Shown here: one piece after another, positions 25,314 to 36,302 of the stretch
How positions within the stretch are numbered: the stretch's first letter is position 1
Layout of the letters: each line of letters opens with the position of its first letter
Source of the DNA: an uncultured Flavobacteriaceae bacterium
GTDB lineage: Bacteria > Bacteroidota > Bacteroidia > Flavobacteriales > Flavobacteriaceae
Assembly: GCA_947494695.1 (NCBI GenBank)
Contig: CANLWB010000015.1
Span: forward strand, 1 to 64,000
Direction of reading: 5' to 3'
DNA: 64,000 nucleotides
Translations under genes and position numbers: made by a program
The notes under the pieces: model-generated
Database searches by the model: none
Told to the model about the DNA's origin: nothing
The model's input: the letters and a program-made list of their open reading frames with translations, nothing else

Positions 25314-25378
25314 TGTCTTTTTGGGCTGTATTTTGTCTTTTTGGGTTGGATTTAGGTGTTATTCACTTTTTATTTTTG
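25314..25378 (+). promoter_or_regulatory. Cassette A: double operator and promoter
   Basis: Two copies of TGTCTTTTTGGG (25314-25325, 25334-25345) with 20-bp period, then CACTT and the -7 box TATTTTTG (25371-25378). The same arrangement recurs at 25889-25952 and 26207-26270. Confidence 0.75.
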
Positions 25379-25383
25379 GTCAG

Positions 25384-25605
25384 ATTTTTACTTCAAGTCT
25401 TAATGTGAGGTGAATTCGTATCGTGCTATACGTAATATTTGAAATTTGATAACGTATTACAAATGTTGGAGTATTTAATTTTTAAGTTAATATAATTCAT
25501 ATGTATCATCGTATGTAGAATTACAGTTTAATAATTAAAACCAGTAATTATTAGCGCCCCCAATTTACTAGGTTTTGAAAGCTGCCTACCATAGGCAGCT
25601 TTTTT
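25384..25605 (+). ncRNA. Cassette A: predicted small RNA
   Basis: From the predicted start about 6 nt after the TATTTTTG box to an intrinsic terminator (AGCTGCCTA/TAGGCAGCT then T6, 25580-25605), about 220 nt. It contains internal inverted repeats such as GTAATA/TATTAC, and no ORF longer than about 10 codons with an ATG. The body differs from the RNAs of cassettes B and C. Confidence 0.6.
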
Positions 25606-25636
25606 GCTGCCTATGTAATTTATATAAATGTTTGTA

Positions 25637-25665
25637 AATAACCCGGAAAGTAGTTTCGGGTTATT
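25637..25665 (+). terminator. Hairpin AATAACCCG/CGGGTTATT
   Basis: A 9-bp perfect stem with an 11-nt loop just after cassette A, without a T run. It may be a back-up transcript end or part of a longer transcript. Confidence 0.4.
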
Positions 25666-25888
25666 GTGGTTTTTAAAGCTTTACTTTTGATGTTTTTTAA
25701 ATTAATTGTGAGAAACTGTCAATCTAAAGTGGAGATGAGTGATAAAGTATTCCAAAAATTAAAAATAATTTAATTTTTCTTGTTTTTTTGAGGGCTCGAA
25801 ATTAGAGACTCAAAATGTTGTTAATTAAATGGTTGTTTTTTTTGTTTCAGGTTTATGCGATTCGGTTTTTATTAAAAAATAATCTAAA

Positions 25889-25952
25889 TGTCTTTTTGGG
25901 CTACGGTATGTCTTTTTGGGTTTAAATTAAAATAAAACACTTCATATTTTTG
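25889..25952 (+). promoter_or_regulatory. Cassette B: double operator and promoter
   Basis: TGTCTTTTTGGG at 25889-25900 and 25909-25920, 20-bp period, then CACTT and TATTTTTG at 25945-25952. Confidence 0.75.
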
Positions 25953-25957
25953 AGCTG

Positions 25958-26157
25958 TTCAATCCAAGTTCATATTAACAATAGCGGAATTATGGTAAGT
26001 TGAGAGATATCATTTTTGTGCAGTCAATATTAACCTTGGAATTGAGAGTGATGGGTTTTGTTCATTCGTGACATTGAGAGCATAGTGTCAAACAAAAAAA
26101 ACGTAACTATTTTAGTTTACCTGATTTTTAAAGCTGCTAATTTTAGCAGCTTTTTTT
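25958..26157 (+). ncRNA. Cassette B: predicted small RNA
   Basis: About 200 nt from the predicted start to the terminator AAAGCTGCTAA/TTAGCAGCTTT with T7 (26130-26157). ATG-started frames are seven codons or shorter. A GACA...TGTC arm is visible near 26070-26089. Confidence 0.6.
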
Positions 26158-26206
26158 AGTTGAAAATGCAACTTTTTCTAATTCACATCAAAAAACAGTG
26201 TTAAAA

Positions 26207-26270
26207 TGTCCTTTTGGGATAACAATTGTCCTTTTGGATTACACCAGACATGAACCACTTTATATTTTTG
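26207..26270 (+). promoter_or_regulatory. Cassette C: double operator and promoter
   Basis: TGTCCTTTTGGG at 26207-26218 and TGTCCTTTTGGA at 26227-26238, again 20 bp apart, then CACTT and TATTTTTG at 26263-26270. Confidence 0.75.
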
Positions 26271-26275
26271 CAGCG

Positions 26276-26413
26276 CTATTAAAAACAACTCTTAAATCAA
26301 CAGAAGACATATAGACAATTAAGACGGTAAGTCTAAAAATCTAGTAGTGGGATTGTAAGTAGGTATTATAACGTACTAGCATTATAAAGCTGCCCTTTTG
26401 GGTGGCTTTTTTT
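26276..26413 (+). ncRNA. Cassette C: predicted small RNA
   Basis: About 138 nt, ending at AAAGCTGCCC/GGGTGGCTTT with a T run (26386-26413). It has no ATG-started frame of note, and a long-range arm CTAGTA/TACTAG plus AGAC/GTCT. Same control and terminator type as cassettes A and B, different body. Confidence 0.6.
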
Positions 26414-26645
26414 GTTTAAAAGGATTTTATACTTTTCTTTTTTTGAGAATAAAGCGATTTCATGTAGCGAAAATGATAGCTCTAAAGGATTTTTTAAATT
26501 TTTATTCGGCCAAAACGAAAAACAATAAGCTGCATCCATTTTAAGCTGCTTTTTAGACGATTTAAGCTACTTTTGAATAATTAACAATTGTTGATAATTA
26601 TTGTATAAAGTCTTTGAAATGCTTTTTAAAGGGCTTATGATTTCG

Positions 26646-28664
<2,019 letters not shown>

Positions 28665-28687
28665 ACAGAGAGAATACATGATTCTAT

Positions 28688-28724
28688 AACCCCTAATGTT
28701 TTCAAAATATTAGGGGTTATTTTT
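28688..28724 (+). terminator. Intrinsic terminator after gyrB
   Basis: AACCCCTAAT (28688-28697) pairs with ATTAGGGGTT (28709-28718), followed by ATTTTTAT. Confidence 0.9.
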
Positions 28725-28765
28725 ATAAGAAATATCGGTAAAATGCAATTTTTAACGATTAAAAG

Positions 28766-28795
28766 TTGGTTAGCGTAGTTTTTTTTGTACTTTTG
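28766..28795 (+). promoter_or_regulatory. Flavobacterial promoter TTG-N19-TACTTTTG
   Basis: TTG at 28766-28768 and TACTTTTG at 28788-28795 with a 19-nt spacer, matching the Bacteroidetes consensus; the ATG of the barrel gene is 23 nt beyond. Confidence 0.75.
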
Positions 28796-28818
28796 TTTTA
28801 ACAAAATTTACAAAAAGA

Positions 28819-29832
28819 ATGAAAAAGTTAACCTTACTTTGTGTACTACTCTTAGTAGCACATGTCTCTCCTTCACAGGAACTTGAAAGCATTCTTCTTG
28901 CTGCCAGAGAAGATGCAAACAAACTAGCCAAAGGCTATATGAATCCTGTTATGTCAGGATTAATTTATGGGATGAACAGTGGTTGGTACCACACCGCCAA
29001 AGCCCACAAAAAACTGGGATTCGATGTTACCATTGGGTTTAATGCCTCAATGGTGCCCTCAAAAGATGAGGTATTCGATATTGCCAATTTGGGGTTGACA
29101 AGTATTACGGCTCCCGGGTCTTCTTTAACTCCAACAGCTGCAGGAAAAGGCGATGGAGCCATGCTAAATGTAAATGCTAATGTCCAGGGACAAGCTGTTA
29201 CAGCATCCTTTCAAATGCCAGACGGTGTTAGTGATGATTTACCGTTAGGAGCGGTTCCAACGCCAGCACTTCAAGTGGGGGTAGGACTACCGTTTAAATT
29301 TGATGTTATGCTACGTGCCGTGCCTAAGGTAGGTAGCGATGATGTTAAAGCAGGTTTATTTGGTATTGGACTTAAAAAAGAAATTACAGATATTTTTGGC
29401 CCAATGGATAAAACACCTTTACACGTTGCTGTGTTAGCCGCATATACTAATATGAATGTGGATTACAACATTGATGGGGATGCTATACCTGGTCAAAATC
29501 AAAGTGCGGAGTTTAAATTAAACTCGTTCACATTGCAAGCGATAGGATCGTTAAATTTCCCAATTATAAATATCTACGGAGGTATTGGCTATACAGGAGG
29601 TAGCTCTTCATTAACAATGTTAGGAACTTACGACCTGGAATATACACCAATAGCTGCTGGACCAACGATTACTGAAACTGTTACCGATCCATTAGATCTG
29701 GATTTCGATACTAGTGGGTTTAGAACAACACTTGGTGTGAGATTGAGCCTAGGATTTTTTAAACTGTTTGGAGATTATACTTTACAAAAGTATAATACAT
29801 TATCCGCAGGAATGGCATTTAGTTTCAGATAA
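28819..29832 (+). CDS. Outer-membrane beta-barrel protein, DUF6588-like
   Basis: A 337-residue protein with signal peptide (MKKLTLLCVLLLVAHVSPSQ). The mature part has alternating amphipathic strands rich in Gly and aromatic residues and ends with a C-terminal Phe-Arg (SAGMAFSFR), as for outer-membrane barrels. It resembles the DUF6588 family common in Flavobacteria; function unknown. It has its own promoter and terminator, so it is monocistronic. Confidence 0.75.
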   Translation: MKKLTLLCVLLLVAHVSPSQELESILLAAREDANKLAKGYMNPVMSGLIYGMNSGWYHTAKAHKKLGFDVTIGFNASMVPSKDEVFDIANLGLTSITAPGSSLTPTAAGKGDGAMLNVNANVQGQAVTASFQMPDGVSDDLPLGAVPTPALQVGVGLPFKFDVMLRAVPKVGSDDVKAGLFGIGLKKEITDIFGPMDKTPLHVAVLAAYTNMNVDYNIDGDAIPGQNQSAEFKLNSFTLQAIGSLNFPIINIYGGIGYTGGSSSLTMLGTYDLEYTPIAAGPTITETVTDPLDLDFDTSGFRTTLGVRLSLGFFKLFGDYTLQKYNTLSAGMAFSFR

Positions 29833-29891
29833 AAACTTAAAAATAGTATCATTTAGTTTAAGTTAGTTTATATTTCGTAATTAGTTTGAAA

Positions 29892-29921
29892 AAGTACAGG
29901 ATTTAATCTTGTGCTTTTTTT
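29892..29921 (+). terminator. Terminator after the barrel gene
   Basis: AAGTACAGGATT (29892-29903) pairs with AATCTTGTGCTT (29905-29916) with two G-U pairs, followed by T7. Confidence 0.75.
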
Positions 29922-30065
29922 CTTTAGAGTATATTAATTCGTAGTTTTGCATGACTAAAATCATATAATTTAGGCTTTTAAATTATGAGATTTGTGTCAC
30001 CAATTTATTCTTCTATCGAGAATTAATGAATAAAAGTTACTAATAATAAATTAAAAATAATATAC

Positions 30066-30992
30066 ATGAAAGTAACAGTTGTAGGAGCAGGGGCAGTAGG
30101 TGCAAGTTGCGCTGAGTACATTGCTATTAAAGATTTTGCTTCAGAAGTTGTTTTATTAGACATTAAAGAAGGTTACGCAGAGGGTAAAGCTATGGATTTA
30201 ATGCAAACGGCATCATTAAATGGCTTTGATACTAAAATAACCGGAGTTACGAATGATTACAGTAAAACTGCAGGTAGTGATATTTGTGTGATTACTTCAG
30301 GAATTCCTCGTAAACCAGGAATGACTCGTGAGGAATTAATAGGAATCAATGCAGGTATTGTAAAAACTGTAGCAACAAGTTTAGTTGAGCAATCTCCAAA
30401 TACCATCCTTATTGTAGTTAGTAATCCAATGGATACGATGACGTATTTGGCACACAAATCCATAAACTTGCCTAAGAACAAGATTATAGGGATGGGTGGC
30501 GCTTTAGATTCTGCAAGATTCAAGTATAGATTAGCAGAGGCTTTAAAAGCCCCTATTAGTGATGTTGACGGTATGGTAATTGGTGGACATAGTGATACGG
30601 GTATGGTGCCATTAACTAGTCACGCGACAAGAAACAGTATAAAAGTATCTGAGTTTTTAAGTGAAGATCGATTAAATCAGGTGAAAGAAGATACAAAGGT
30701 AGGAGGAGCTACTTTAACTAAGTTATTAGGAACGTCGGCATGGTATGCGCCAGGAGCGGCAGTAAGCGCTTTGGTACAGGCTATCGCTTGCGATCAGAAA
30801 AAAATATTCCCATGTTCTACTTACTTAGAGGGTGAGTATGGATTAAATGATATTTGTATTGGAGTGCCTGTAATTTTAGGTAGAAATGGTATTGAAGAAA
30901 TTGTAGATATCCCATTGAGCAATGCTGAAAAGGAGCATATGCAATCAAGCGCAGAAGGCGTAAGAAAAACAAATGGATTATTAGATCTCTAA
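30066..30992 (+). CDS. mdh: Malate dehydrogenase
   Basis: Oxidises malate to oxaloacetate with NAD in the citric-acid cycle. The 308-residue protein is of the LDH-like MDH group: Rossmann GAGAVGAS at 7-14, Asp of LLDIKEG for NAD, the Arg-containing mobile loop (GIPRKPGMTR), the VVSNPMDTMTY motif and the catalytic His in GGHSDTGMVP. A box TAGTTTTG at 29942-29949 is a possible -7 element but would give a 110-nt leader. Strong terminator after the stop. Confidence 0.96.
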   Translation: MKVTVVGAGAVGASCAEYIAIKDFASEVVLLDIKEGYAEGKAMDLMQTASLNGFDTKITGVTNDYSKTAGSDICVITSGIPRKPGMTREELIGINAGIVKTVATSLVEQSPNTILIVVSNPMDTMTYLAHKSINLPKNKIIGMGGALDSARFKYRLAEALKAPISDVDGMVIGGHSDTGMVPLTSHATRNSIKVSEFLSEDRLNQVKEDTKVGGATLTKLLGTSAWYAPGAAVSALVQAIACDQKKIFPCSTYLEGEYGLNDICIGVPVILGRNGIEEIVDIPLSNAEKEHMQSSAEGVRKTNGLLDL

Positions 30993-31015
30993 AAGTCTGT
31001 TTTTCAAATATATTA

Positions 31016-31054
31016 AAAGAGCGTGTCTAAAACGTTTTAGACACGCTCTTTTTT
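31016..31054 (+). terminator. Intrinsic terminator after mdh
   Basis: A perfect 36-bp palindrome (AAAGAGCGTGTCTAAAAC at 31016-31033 with 31034-31051) followed by T residues. Confidence 0.92.
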
Positions 31055-31229
31055 GATTGAAACGAAACACTAGAGATTTTTTTTGGTTCAATTGTAGGCT
31101 TTTTTAATAATACAGCGTCGCTTTGTATTACTATTTATTATATGAAATCCATAAAAATAATAGTCTGGCTTTAGCAGTATTTCTTTTGTTTGTCTTGCAA
31201 TTTCTTTAAAGAAAAATGTGTATTTGTTT

Positions 31230-31367
31230 ATGAGTTTAAAAACAGACAAGGTGTCCCGAAGCGAGATGTTGTGGAGGCACGAAAATTTTAAAGAAAAGAC
31301 CAGATGTTTGCCCAAGCGCTTTAGAGATCTTGGGAAACTTTACAAAAGAAGAGAACGGGATCTGTAA
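31230..31367 (+). CDS. Possible small basic protein, 45 residues
   Basis: An ATG-started 45-codon frame with about 16 Lys/Arg (KRFRDLGKLYKRRERDL at the end). It lies in a 540-bp region without other genes, upstream of a good terminator (31461-31490). No homology is recognised; an overlapping 75-codon frame on the other strand is equally unsupported. The rest of 31055-31590 holds two TATATTTG boxes (31449-31456, 31490-31497). Confidence 0.25.
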   Translation: MSLKTDKVSRSEMLWRHENFKEKTRCLPKRFRDLGKLYKRRERDL

Positions 31368-31460
31368 ACCAATCTTAAAATTAAAAAAAAGTACTCCGAA
31401 ATTGAAAAATAGTTCGACGTTTGGAAATATTTAAAGACTTACGGCATATATATTTGTATA

Positions 31461-31490
31461 AGGACAGTAGAAATACTGTCTTTATTTTTT
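31461..31490 (+). terminator. Hairpin with T run upstream of the 31591 gene
   Basis: GACAGTA (31463-31469), GAAA loop, TACTGTC (31474-31480), then TTTATTTTTT. It would end any transcript from the preceding 400 bp, or act within the leader of the following gene. Confidence 0.65.
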
Positions 31491-31590
31491 ATATTTGGGG
31501 CTTTAAGTTATTCTAAGGTTTTTTTTACACATTAGAAGAGCGATTTAAAGATGCAATCTTTAGCCATTGAAATACACTATAAACAGACTC

Positions 31591-32205
31591 ATGAGAGCAA
31601 AATGGTACGTTAGTACTTTAATTATTGTCTTTTCCTTACTGGGTATATTCAGGGAACAAATTTCCGTACCCAATCAGGAAATTGTTCTTGAGTTTGAATA
31701 CAATAAAATTACCACAGACGATGTAGAGGATGTTATTGCTGCTGTTAAGAAAGAACTACATACTTTAGGAGCAGACAATATCAATGTTGGTAAACAAGAA
31801 GATGGAAAATTAAGGATTACTTACTATAGTGATGTTAACGTTGTTAATGTTAAAAAGATCCTGTCGGAAGCCGAAGTTCCAGGGCTCGTTGATATACCTT
31901 TCAATCAAGATCAGGAGGATGAAAAGTTCCCGTCTACAGGGGATCATACAGCAGGTTACAATCTAAATGTCTATGAGATACAAAAAGACATTGATGGATC
32001 TGGAGACCTTAACGGAACGCTCGTAACAGAGTTAAAACATGAATATGATCGCTCGACTCATCCTAATTTATACTTTTTTAAGATTGAAGACGACGATCGA
32101 GACCATATTCTGGAAGTTATATACAAAGTACGGAGAACGATTGCCATCGCAATAGGCACAATATCTCATAATGTTCCAGATGTTAGAGCTGGACCAATTG
32201 TATAA
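31591..32205 (+). CDS. Single-span membrane protein of unknown function upstream of secDF
   Basis: A 204-residue protein from the ATG at 31591 (an in-frame TTG 24 nt upstream is less likely). An N-terminal membrane anchor (WYVSTLIIVFSLLGIF) is followed by an extracytoplasmic alpha/beta domain. The part EIVLEFEYNKITTDDVEDVI and VKKELHTLGADNINVGKQED resembles the periplasmic P1-like regions of SecD, in which an amphipathic helix and strands repeat. Together with its position 400 bp before secDF this suggests a SecDF-related accessory (inference). Family name not recognised. Confidence 0.7.
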   Translation: MRAKWYVSTLIIVFSLLGIFREQISVPNQEIVLEFEYNKITTDDVEDVIAAVKKELHTLGADNINVGKQEDGKLRITYYSDVNVVNVKKILSEAEVPGLVDIPFNQDQEDEKFPSTGDHTAGYNLNVYEIQKDIDGSGDLNGTLVTELKHEYDRSTHPNLYFFKIEDDDRDHILEVIYKVRRTIAIAIGTISHNVPDVRAGPIV

Positions 32206-32604
32206 GGGAATTCCATCCTGAATAATGCTTTTCACCTAACTTATATTGGTTATAACTGTCTTAATTATTTCAGACATTAAGTTAAAAAGCATATCCCATA
32301 AAACACACCATTTTAAATCGACTCTTAAGTTTTAGAGGTCGTAATATCTATTAAATCATAAAGAAATATTTCAGATTTAATATTGAACTAAATGTTTGTT
32401 CAATTAAAATCTAATAAAAATAAATACGAATGTCTGTAATTAGTCATAAACCAAAAAGCCTAATAATTTTGTCATTCAGAATGAAGAGAAGCGACATGAA
32501 GAATCTATAGGATTCCCTGTCTGTCGACAGGCATGGCTACTTTGTTGGAATGACAAAACATAGCATTATGAATACGGATATTCAAAACATAAATTAACAA
32601 TAAA
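32206..32604. other. Intergenic region before secDF holding a palindromic element
   Basis: Apart from the 92-bp element at 32467-32558 no gene or clear promoter is seen. secDF starts 46 bp after the element. Confidence 0.5.
32467..32558. repeat. REP/MITE-like element with 11-bp terminal inverted repeats
   Basis: TTTTGTCATTC (32467-32477) and its exact inverse GAATGACAAAA (32548-32558) bound a 92-bp segment containing GAATCTATAGGATTCC and CCTGTCTGTCGACAGGCA. This layout is familiar from dispersed intergenic palindromes of Flavobacteria; only one copy is in the window. Confidence 0.65.
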
Positions 32605-35595
32605 ATGCAAAATAAAGGATTAGTAAGATTATTTGCAGTGTTGTTCGGATTGGTAAGTATTTATCAATTATCGTTCACATTTAGAGCAAATCAAATTGAA
32701 AGTGAAGCAGAAGAATTGGCTATTAGTAAGTTCCCTGAATCGGAAGATGATTACCGGGCTAAAAGAAGCCAGGAAGAGGTTAGTTATTTAGAAGCCAAAG
32801 CAACAGATACCGTGTTTAACATAGGTATTGCAAAATTTACTTATAACCAGGTAAAAGAAAAAGCCATGCCTTTAGGTTTAGACCTTAAGGGTGGGGTTAG
32901 TGTGACTTTACAAATCTCTGTAAGGGATATCTTGGAAGGTCTGGCAAATAACAGTAAGGATCCTGCATTTAATAAAGCTTTAGATGATGCTAACGAATTA
33001 CAAAAAGACGCTCAGGAATCGTATTTAGAGTCTTTTTACAGGGCTTTTGATGCCATTAAAGGGGATACAAAATTAGCCTCACCAGATATCTTTTATACAA
33101 AAGATTTAGATGGTGAAATTAATAGTAACATGACCGATGATGAAGTTAAGAAAGTTATCGAGCAAAAAGTAGACGAATCTATCGTTTCGGCGTTTGAAGT
33201 ATTACGTAAACGTATTGATGAATTCGGAGTAACCCAACCAACAATTCAACGTCTAGGTAATTCTGGGCGTATCTTAGTTGAGTTACCAGGCGTTAAAGAC
33301 AAAGAGCGTGCTATTAGATTATTACAGAATACGGCTCAGTTAGAGTTTTGGGATGCCTATAAAGGTGACCAGTTTTTTGGTTTCCTACAGCAAGCAAACG
33401 ATCTTTTAAAAGCTTCTGTTAAACCCGTAGAAGAAGCAAAAGAAGAAGAGCCTCAAGATGGAGAAAATGCACAAGAGGAGACGATTGATGACCTTTTAGG
33501 AGATGCTACAACAGACTCAACAAAGGTTGAAACTGAAATTAACCCGATTTTCGATTTATTTAGAGGACCTGGTTATGCTGGAGGGCCTATTATTGGAAGA
33601 TTTGAGCTTAAGGATAAGGCAACACTTCTTGATTATTTAAACAGACCAGAGGTAAGAGCTTTACTTCCTGCCGAACAACGTTATACAAAATTTGTTTTTG
33701 GTAAACAGGAGAAAGAAAGTGAGATTATTGATTTGTATGCTCTTGTAGGAAACAGAGATAATGAGCCACAATTAAGTGGAGCTGTTATAACAGATGCTCG
33801 TAATCAATTTGGACCTTCAGGAAAGTCTGAAGTATCCATGCAAATGAACGCTAAAGGTGCCAAAATCTGGGAAGAAATGACCGGAAGAGCATATAACCAA
33901 CAAAGTCAAATAGCTATTGTTCTTGATGATATTGTGTATTCTGCACCAGGAGTTACAACCGGAGCAATTGCAGGAGGAAACTCTTCAATATCAGGGAATT
34001 TCACACTTAATGAGGCCGTCGATTTAGCGAATGTTTTACGTGCAGGTAAGTTACCGGCATCGGCAGATATTATTCAAAGCGAGGTTGTTGGTCCGTCCCT
34101 AGGACAGGAAGCTATCGATAGTGGTACAACATCATTCTTAATAGCATTAGCTTTAGTATTGATATGGATGATATTCTACTACGGTAAAGCAGGTGGTTTT
34201 GCAGATATTGCAATGTTATTAAACATCCTGTTAATATTTGGTATCTTATCAGGATTAGGAGCTGTATTAACATTACCTGGTATTGCTGGTATTGTTTTAA
34301 CAATTGGTATGTCGGTAGATGCGAATGTGCTTATATTTGAGCGTATCCGGGAAGAGCTATCTAAAGGAAAAGGACAAAAAGAAGCTATTAAAGACGGATT
34401 TAGTAATGCTTTATCATCAATTTTAGATGCGAACATTACAACCGGTTTAACCGCATTAATTTTATTCGTGTTTGGTACTGGGCCAATTAAAGGATTTGCA
34501 ACAACCTTATTAATAGGTATTGGAACATCGTTATTTACAGCCATATTTATTACAAGATTATCAATAGACTGGTATGCTAATAAAGGTGGTGTATTAAATT
34601 TCTCAACAACGATTACCAAGAATCTGTTTAGAAATATAAACATTGAGTTCTTGAAAAAACGCAAAATAGCTTACATCATTTCAGGGGCTTTTATCATATT
34701 GAGTTTAGGGTCGCTATTTACTAACGGGCTGGATCAAGGTGTAGATTTTGTTGGAGGTAGAACCTATCAGGTACGTTTTGCTCAAGATGTGAGTGCTTCA
34801 GAAATTACAAATGTTTTATCTAAACCTGATGTTTTTGGAAGTGCAGATGCTAAAACCTTTGGTAATGCGAACCAGTTAAAAATTACAACAAAGTACAAAG
34901 TAAACGAAACAGGAGCAGAAGTTGATGAAGCCATTAGAAAGTCTTTATTTAATGCTTTGCAATCACATTTAGACGGTTTATCATATGAAGACTTTATTAG
35001 TGATGCAGAAGATAAGACTGTAGGTTTAATGAAATATTACAAGGTGAGTCCAACGATTGCAGATGATATCAAGCAAGCCTCATTCTGGGCCATTTTAGGA
35101 TCATTAATTGTTGTATTCCTTTATATCTTAATTCGTTTTAAAAGATGGCAATTTTCATTGGGAGCAGTTGCGGCTGTATTTCACGATGTATTAATTGTAT
35201 TGGGTATCTTCTCTTTAACGTATAAGTTTATGCCGTTCAACATGGAAATCGATCAGGCCTTTATTGCTGCGATTCTTACAGTGATTGGTTACTCATTGAA
35301 TGATACCGTGGTTGTATTCGATAGAATTCGTGAATTCTTTAACGACCACCCTAACTGGAAATTTGATCGTGTTGTAAATGTATCATTGAGTAGCACCCTA
35401 AGTAGAACATTAAATACATCCCTTACAACTTTGGTTGTATTGTTAGCAATCTTTATATTTGGTGGAGATTCTATTCGAGGATTTATGTTTGCCCTAATCG
35501 TAGGTGTTATTGTTGGTACATATTCGTCTTTATTTATCGCAACACCTGTAATGTATGATACTGTTCAAAAACTAGAAGATAAAAAGAAGAAGTAA
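32605..35595 (+). CDS. secDF: Protein translocase subunits SecD and SecF, fused
   Basis: SecDF uses the proton-motive force to help SecYEG export proteins. The 996-residue polypeptide joins SecD and SecF: SecD marks are LGLDLKGGVSVTL, a large periplasmic P1 region and the transmembrane motif SVDANVLIFERIREEL; SecF marks are LDQGVDFVGGRTY and the motif DTVVVFDRIREFF. Twelve membrane spans are expected. A Glu-rich insert with low complexity (about 270-300) lies in the periplasmic part of SecD. The fused form is normal for Bacteroidetes. A strong terminator follows. Confidence 0.95.
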   Translation: MQNKGLVRLFAVLFGLVSIYQLSFTFRANQIESEAEELAISKFPESEDDYRAKRSQEEVSYLEAKATDTVFNIGIAKFTYNQVKEKAMPLGLDLKGGVSVTLQISVRDILEGLANNSKDPAFNKALDDANELQKDAQESYLESFYRAFDAIKGDTKLASPDIFYTKDLDGEINSNMTDDEVKKVIEQKVDESIVSAFEVLRKRIDEFGVTQPTIQRLGNSGRILVELPGVKDKERAIRLLQNTAQLEFWDAYKGDQFFGFLQQANDLLKASVKPVEEAKEEEPQDGENAQEETIDDLLGDATTDSTKVETEINPIFDLFRGPGYAGGPIIGRFELKDKATLLDYLNRPEVRALLPAEQRYTKFVFGKQEKESEIIDLYALVGNRDNEPQLSGAVITDARNQFGPSGKSEVSMQMNAKGAKIWEEMTGRAYNQQSQIAIVLDDIVYSAPGVTTGAIAGGNSSISGNFTLNEAVDLANVLRAGKLPASADIIQSEVVGPSLGQEAIDSGTTSFLIALALVLIWMIFYYGKAGGFADIAMLLNILLIFGILSGLGAVLTLPGIAGIVLTIGMSVDANVLIFERIREELSKGKGQKEAIKDGFSNALSSILDANITTGLTALILFVFGTGPIKGFATTLLIGIGTSLFTAIFITRLSIDWYANKGGVLNFSTTITKNLFRNINIEFLKKRKIAYIISGAFIILSLGSLFTNGLDQGVDFVGGRTYQVRFAQDVSASEITNVLSKPDVFGSADAKTFGNANQLKITTKYKVNETGAEVDEAIRKSLFNALQSHLDGLSYEDFISDAEDKTVGLMKYYKVSPTIADDIKQASFWAILGSLIVVFLYILIRFKRWQFSLGAVAAVFHDVLIVLGIFSLTYKFMPFNMEIDQAFIAAILTVIGYSLNDTVVVFDRIREFFNDHPNWKFDRVVNVSLSSTLSRTLNTSLTTLVVLLAIFIFGGDSIRGFMFALIVGVIVGTYSSLFIATPVMYDTVQKLEDKKKK

Positions 35596-35638
35596 CTTAA
35601 TATATAAACTAACTTAAACTGGTATTTCTTCTTATAAG

Positions 35639-35671
35639 AGCCTGTCAACTTAGCGTTGACAGGCTTTTTTT
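35639..35671 (+). terminator. Intrinsic terminator after secDF
   Basis: AGCCTGTCAAC (35639-35649) pairs with GTTGACAGGCT (35655-35665) across TTAGC and runs into T7. Confidence 0.92.
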
Positions 35672-36035
35672 CGAGACCAATCTTAAAAAGCTGAGTGAAG
35701 AGGATATGTCGTTCTTGCTTCAATATCAAGTTTCAACCTTTCATTGACGTGAGTTTCTATGTTAAAAACCAAGTAAAAAAGGTATTATTATGTTATGCCA
35801 TAAAAAGCACTTATCTCATGAGTGCATAGAGATGTAACAATCTGTTTCTATGGGCTTTCTAGTGTGTTAAATAGTGGCTTGAAATAAAAATCTATGACTC
35901 TAAAGTGGGGACATGATAGTTCATTTTAAAATACTTTACTGTTAAATCAAGCAGGCCTACAAATTAAATGAAATGTACTTTCAGGTTTCGTGTTGATAAC
36001 AGGTAATTATAAAGGAAATGATATTTAAAAGCCCG
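35672..36035. other. Intergenic region, 364 bp
   Basis: Convergent spacer between the secDF terminator and the end of the acyl-CoA-binding protein gene. No gene, repeat or promoter is seen. Confidence 0.5.
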
Positions 36036-36302
36036 TTACTGCCTGCGTAGAAAGTAATTATTAACAAGCTCTACATACATGAGTTTTGCTTCTTTTTCGG
36101 TAATATTTTTAGCTTGAAATAGAGCATTAGTTTTAAACGCATTAATAATGGGTTTTTTACTTCTGGGCTTTCCATAGTCATTGGTGGCCTTTTTATAGTA
36201 TGCGTAAAGCTTTAAAAGCGTATCAGCAGGAAACGGGTCAGTATGAGCATTTACTCTACTAACCGCTTTATCAAACTGTATGTCTAATTCTTCATCTGTC
36301 AT
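36036..36302 (-). CDS. Acyl-CoA-binding protein
   Basis: An 88-residue ACBP-type four-helix protein: LDIQFDKAVSRVNAHTDPFP, then LLKLYAYYKKATNDYGKPR and the final AKLMYVELVNNYF match the family's acyl-CoA pocket residues (Tyr, Lys of YxxYKxAT). It binds long-chain acyl-CoA in the cytoplasm. Its ATG overlaps the psd stop codon as TAATG, so it is the last gene of the LUD-cdsA-psd-ACBP operon, which places it in phospholipid metabolism. Confidence 0.9.
   Translation of the reverse strand: MTDEELDIQFDKAVSRVNAHTDPFPADTLLKLYAYYKKATNDYGKPRSKKPIINAFKTNALFQAKNITEKEAKLMYVELVNNYFLRRQ

Noticed and set aside
31088-31315. 75-codon minus-strand frame after mdh
   Set aside because: No recognisable motif, no promoter, and it overlaps an equally weak plus-strand frame; the sequence composition looks non-coding.
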